Assembly (NCBI GenBank): GCA_001179505.1
Contig: CDMY01000390.1
Coordinates: 17,627 to 81,626, forward strand
Direction of reading: 5' to 3'
Source of the DNA: Vitrella brassicaformis
Taxonomy: Eukaryota; Sar; Vitrellaceae
Length of the DNA stretch: 64,000 nucleotides
A model generated the notes under the pieces. It made no database searches. It was not told the origin of the DNA and worked only from the letters and a program-made list of their open reading frames with translations. Shown in pieces: positions 61,000 through 64,000 of the stretch. The number at the start of each line of letters is the position of its first letter. The first letter of the stretch is position 1. Position numbers and translations under genes: made by a program.

Positions 61000-61338
61000 T
61001 CTGATGAATGAATGCCGTCAGAACCACTGAGGCGAGATAGAGTCACTCCGCGGTGCGATTTTTCACAGATCTCGATGCCACTAGACGACTCTCGAGCTTG
61101 GCTCGAAGCCACTGGGCAAGGAGAAGGAGGGCATCACCCAAGCTCACGCCTTGCCTCCGGCTGCGTTCGGGTGCTCCATGAAACCGCAGCTCCTGCTTCC
61201 CGAAAGAACCGGACGGTCATGAGAATGGCTGACATTCCCACGAATGAAACGGAGGAGGGGAAAGCCGCCCGCCCAAGCCGCAGAAACGGCGCACGACGAA
61301 CTGATGGCGCGATGAATTGGTTCATTGTTTTGACGTAG

Positions 61339-62026
61339 CGAGCCGCCGTCGCCGACATCAAAGCACGGTTCCACGAGCGCTGCCTGGTAAGCGCACTGGC
61401 GAGTGAGGAAGGTCATGTTGATGGCAGATACCCATTCGATGCACTTTTGCATTGCTGTGTGTGCAGAAGTGCCACCCCGATAAGGGCGGCTCTTCGGCGG
61501 CGTTCCGAGAGCTGTATGAGGCCTACAAAGTCGCCTGCGGACACCTGATTGGCGGCAGTGTGGGAGGGGTAAGCAGCCGAACGAACTCACTGCATGTGCT
61601 GGTCTCATTGCGTTGTTGTCTGTCTGTCTGTCTGTCTATCATCGTCAGGGCCGTCAGAAGGTGTTCGTCACGGAGTTAGAACAGCTTCGCGCGCAGGTAA
61701 GTGATGGACCAATTGACGAATGAGGCAGACAGACAGACAGACCGCCGTGCTCATCAGATTAATTGTGCAGAACGAAGAGGCCAAGCGAAAGGCAGCGCCA
61801 GCACGAGCCGCGGGGAAGGAGCACTTGGAGAAGCTGCGCGAGATGTGCGCGAGGGAAGATGCCGGCGAGGAGCTGGATAAGACGGCCTGCCTGAAGGAGG
61901 CCCATCGGGCGGACAGGGCGGCAGCAGAGGAGGCCAAACGCACCTTCGACAAGGCCACCGCTGCCGGCACACGAGGCGCCATACATACAGCGACATGTAT
62001 GTATGTGTGGACGCCGTACGTTTAGA
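61339..62026 (+). pseudogene. J-family unit, 5'-truncated
   Basis: Only the end of helix II is present (RAAVADIKARFHERCL, exon end 61387) and it is preceded by an in-frame TAG at 61336-61338. The HPD exon 61467-61568 reads KCHPDKGGSSAAFRELYEAYKVA; small exon VFVTELEQLRAQ (48 nt, ends 61695); coil exon NEEAKRKAAPARAAGKEHLEK from 61771 with stop at 62026. It is most similar to the unit at 55318 and lies just 3' of the BBS7 start on the other strand. Confidence 0.6.
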
Positions 62027-62052
62027 GTATGTGTGGAGAGGCAGCAGCTTCA

Positions 62053-62440
62053 CGTGACTGACGTTTCAGTCGTTTTGGCGCGAAAGTTGTCGGTGTAATC
62101 ACGTTCTGTTCTTAGTGCTGCGTAAGTGGGGGGACCCCCTCCCCCGGATGCTATGCGTGTGTGCATACACTTATCCGTCAATGGACTCTCTCGGCCAACA
62201 GAGATTCATCTAGATGTCATCGGTCTGCACGCCCCTCACAGCGCCCGTCAGTCATGCCCTGGCTGTAGCCACCGACGCCAGGCAAGCGTCCAGCCCCCAC
62301 CTCCCATTCAGTCTGCCTAATCCACATCAATGTGAGCACGACGGAACTAACAACACAGACATCGGAATATAAAATGTAAGCAGCGATGCTGCGCGCACAC
62401 GCAGCATGCCAACGGCCGAGGAGAGCTGGTGTCTCTCCTC
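62053..62440. repeat. Right arm of the inverted repeat around BBS7
   Basis: Reverse complement of 55981-56361. Outward from the BBS7 block it leads into a J-family tail on the minus strand, so the arm appears to be the normal 3' flank of a J unit present in opposite orientations. Confidence 0.8.
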
Positions 62441-62480
62441 TAACACGTCAGACGCGCCCACCGCTGCCGAACCCAGCCAC

Positions 62481-64000
62481 TCACACGCGGAAGCGGTGCT
62501 TGGCCGCCTCCTCACTCCTCTTCTGGAGCTCCTGCCGCCGCGCCCTCACCTCCTGCTGGTGCTGCCGCTTCGACAGCCTCGTTGCTGCCGCGGGGACCGT
62601 GGGGGCGGCTCTCTGCTTGGCGGCGGCGGCGGCAGAGCGTTTGTGTGTGTGGCGTGCTGGTTGTGCGGCGGGATGGATTGTGAGGTCTGACTGACCTTTC
62701 CTCCCAGCCACCGTCCTCCTCCTCCTTTTGTTGGCGGACTTCGACCAGAACCAATTCTGCCCGAAGCTGAGCACACATCACACACACGTACGTCATTGGT
62801 ATGCCGTCACTTGGCCGGTTTGTCCGCGTGGCTTCTTGTTGCTGGCGTGCAGACCTCATTCGGCGACACTGCGAGATGGCCTTACGACACCACCAGGCGG
62901 AAAGGGGAGTGCCACTGCGTAGGATGCCAAGGAATCTCTCAACTGCCTGAGGCAAAGGCAACAACAGAAACAGGCAGGGGCGGGTGAATGTGTGTGTGGC
63001 GTGCATCATGGCCGACGGGCAAGTGTGTTACCTGGTGTTCTTCGCTGCCGCGAAAGGATTGGTCGACGACTTCTCTCTCCCAAGAAGCCACGCGCAACAT
63101 CTGTGTCTGCACGAATGCATTCATTCACCGGCACACAGCAGCGGCAGCACCACGATGGATGGATGAACACTCACTCTTTTGCCATAGGTGTATGCAGTGA
63201 CCTGTTCCGCGAGTTCCAGCAGTAGTCTCTGATCAGGAAGATCCTCACTGGGCGAGCGACCTGACCACAGGCAGCCACACACAGACACAGACAGAGAGAC
63301 ACAGAGAGAGAGGGATGAGTCGGACGGCCAGCCTTCTCCCTTTCTCCCCGTGTGTGCTCTTGTGTGTGGTTGTGTGCCTCACCGAGTGTGTTTTCGTCGT
63401 GTCGATCATGATCGTTGTCTGCACCCTCATCCTTCTGGACTGGCAGGTGACGCTCACGACCCGCTGCCCCGGCGGATAACAAGAAGCTACTGCTACCCTC
63501 CTCCTCTGTGTCGCTCTCCGTTCCGTCCACTTGCCGCACGCCCGACACACCCACACCCACACCAAAGTCCGCACCAGAGCCGGTACTGCTCCCTGGCAGA
63601 CCTACATGCACACGGATGGGGTCATGCGGATGGATGTGCCTCGTGTAAGTGTGGGTGCGTATTTGTGTGTGTCTGTGTGTGTGTGTGTGTGTGTGTCACG
63701 TACCATCAAAGGGCAGCCGTGACGGTCGTCTTCTTCTTGGCGGGGGCGGCGGCAGAGCGTTTTCACCCGGCCGGGTGGGCTTGGTCGGTGGTGGCTGGGC
63801 GGGTATGGGGCGGCCTTCTTGGTGGCGCCTTCGTGGTGGCGTGTGGCGGTCTCGCCCCTCTCACCGGCAGCGGTGCTGGTGAGCAGCGTCGGCGGGCGTG
63901 GTGCCGTGCGTCGTGTGGGCCGTCGTGGTCTCGTCGAAGTGCCGTTTGGCCTCCTCTGCCGCCGCCTCGGCCGCCAGCCGGGCCTCCTCCCCCCAGGTCT
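62481..64000 (-). CDS. Inverted J-family coil gene with inserted exons, partial
   Basis: At the window edge the minus strand encodes the family coil (EEARLAAEAAAEEAKRHFDE, 64000-63880). The tail exon KRSAAAAAKQRAAPTVPAA to KHRFRV ends at 62481. Between them, from about 63760 to 62640, lies sequence absent from the other copies with its own splice-bounded exons: STGSGADFGVGVGVSGV (63600), RSPSEDLPDQRLLLELAEQV (63250), MLRVASWEREVVDQSFRG (63090) and AVERFLGILRSGTPLSAWW (62930). Whether these are spliced into the J-family transcript is not certain, as I could not fix every phase. The gene continues beyond the window. Confidence 0.45.

Noticed and set aside
61012-61338. 108-codon plus-strand frame before the truncated J unit
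   Set aside because: It ends at the TAG directly before helix II and shows no J helix I; looks like unrelated flanking sequence.
48005-64000. CRISPR array or bacterial mobile element
   Set aside because: Repeats are long exon-containing units with spliceosomal introns, not short direct repeats with unique spacers; no transposase or reverse transcriptase found.
1-64000. tRNA or rRNA genes
   Set aside because: No T-arm (GGTTCGA with matching box A) or rRNA core sequence noticed by eye; a dedicated scan would be decisive.

Overview
This is a nuclear genome window from a unicellular eukaryote. Genes are dense, GC-rich and on both strands, with many short GT-AG introns, and there are two scaffold gaps of exactly 300 N. 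RNA polymerase I subunit 1, a BBSome subunit (so the organism probably makes cilia or flagella), a METTL4-type MT-A70 methylase and a 22-48 residue exon style suggest a flagellated protist. My best guess is an alveolate, probably a chromerid alga such as Vitrella; this is inference from style and not a database match. No organellar, bacterial or viral gene block was seen.

Layout. 65-3606 (+): complete leucine-rich-repeat protein. 3607-5516: intergenic, with a perfect 33-bp inverted repeat. 5517-7198 (-): secreted phospholipase A2-like protein. 7.3-15.2 kb: a three-copy unknown family, with a decayed fragment (+), an intact-looking gene (-) and a head-to-head sister (+) carrying two apparent frameshifts. 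16074-17382 (-): four-helix membrane protein. 17405-28954 (+): RNA polymerase I largest subunit, about 42 exons, with two very large charged insertions. 29.2-29.8 kb: duplicated fragment of a TPM-domain gene whose full copy is at 41.6-43.2 kb. 29826-31235 (-): METTL4-like methyltransferase. 31759-36281 (-): PH, ankyrin and FYVE-like protein. 36497-41279 (+): FANCJ/RTEL1/XPD-family helicase with a DEGH box. 43349-44284 (-): secreted Pro/Gln-rich protein. 44608-47418 (-): GYF-domain protein.

From about 48 kb to the end lies a repetitive cluster of J-domain (DnaJ-like, HPD motif) genes and broken copies. It surrounds a BBS7 gene (56527-60999, -) that sits between inverted repeat arms of about 385 bp. 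One copy (48781-49857) gives a complete four-exon frame; the others lack half of the J domain, carry a nonsense codon, or are truncated. The right-most copies are inverted and one is interrupted by a segment of about 1.1 kb containing other exons. Complementary CTGT/ACAG tracts flank the same small in-frame exon in every copy.

The genes do not form an obvious pathway; they are mostly housekeeping (Pol I transcription, DNA helicase, cilium, nucleic acid methylation) mixed with lineage-specific families. Exon coordinates were read by eye from splice signals, phase and family alignment. Where phases sum correctly (LRR, PLA2, four-helix protein, METTL4, J gene A) the models are firm; elsewhere ends are approximate.
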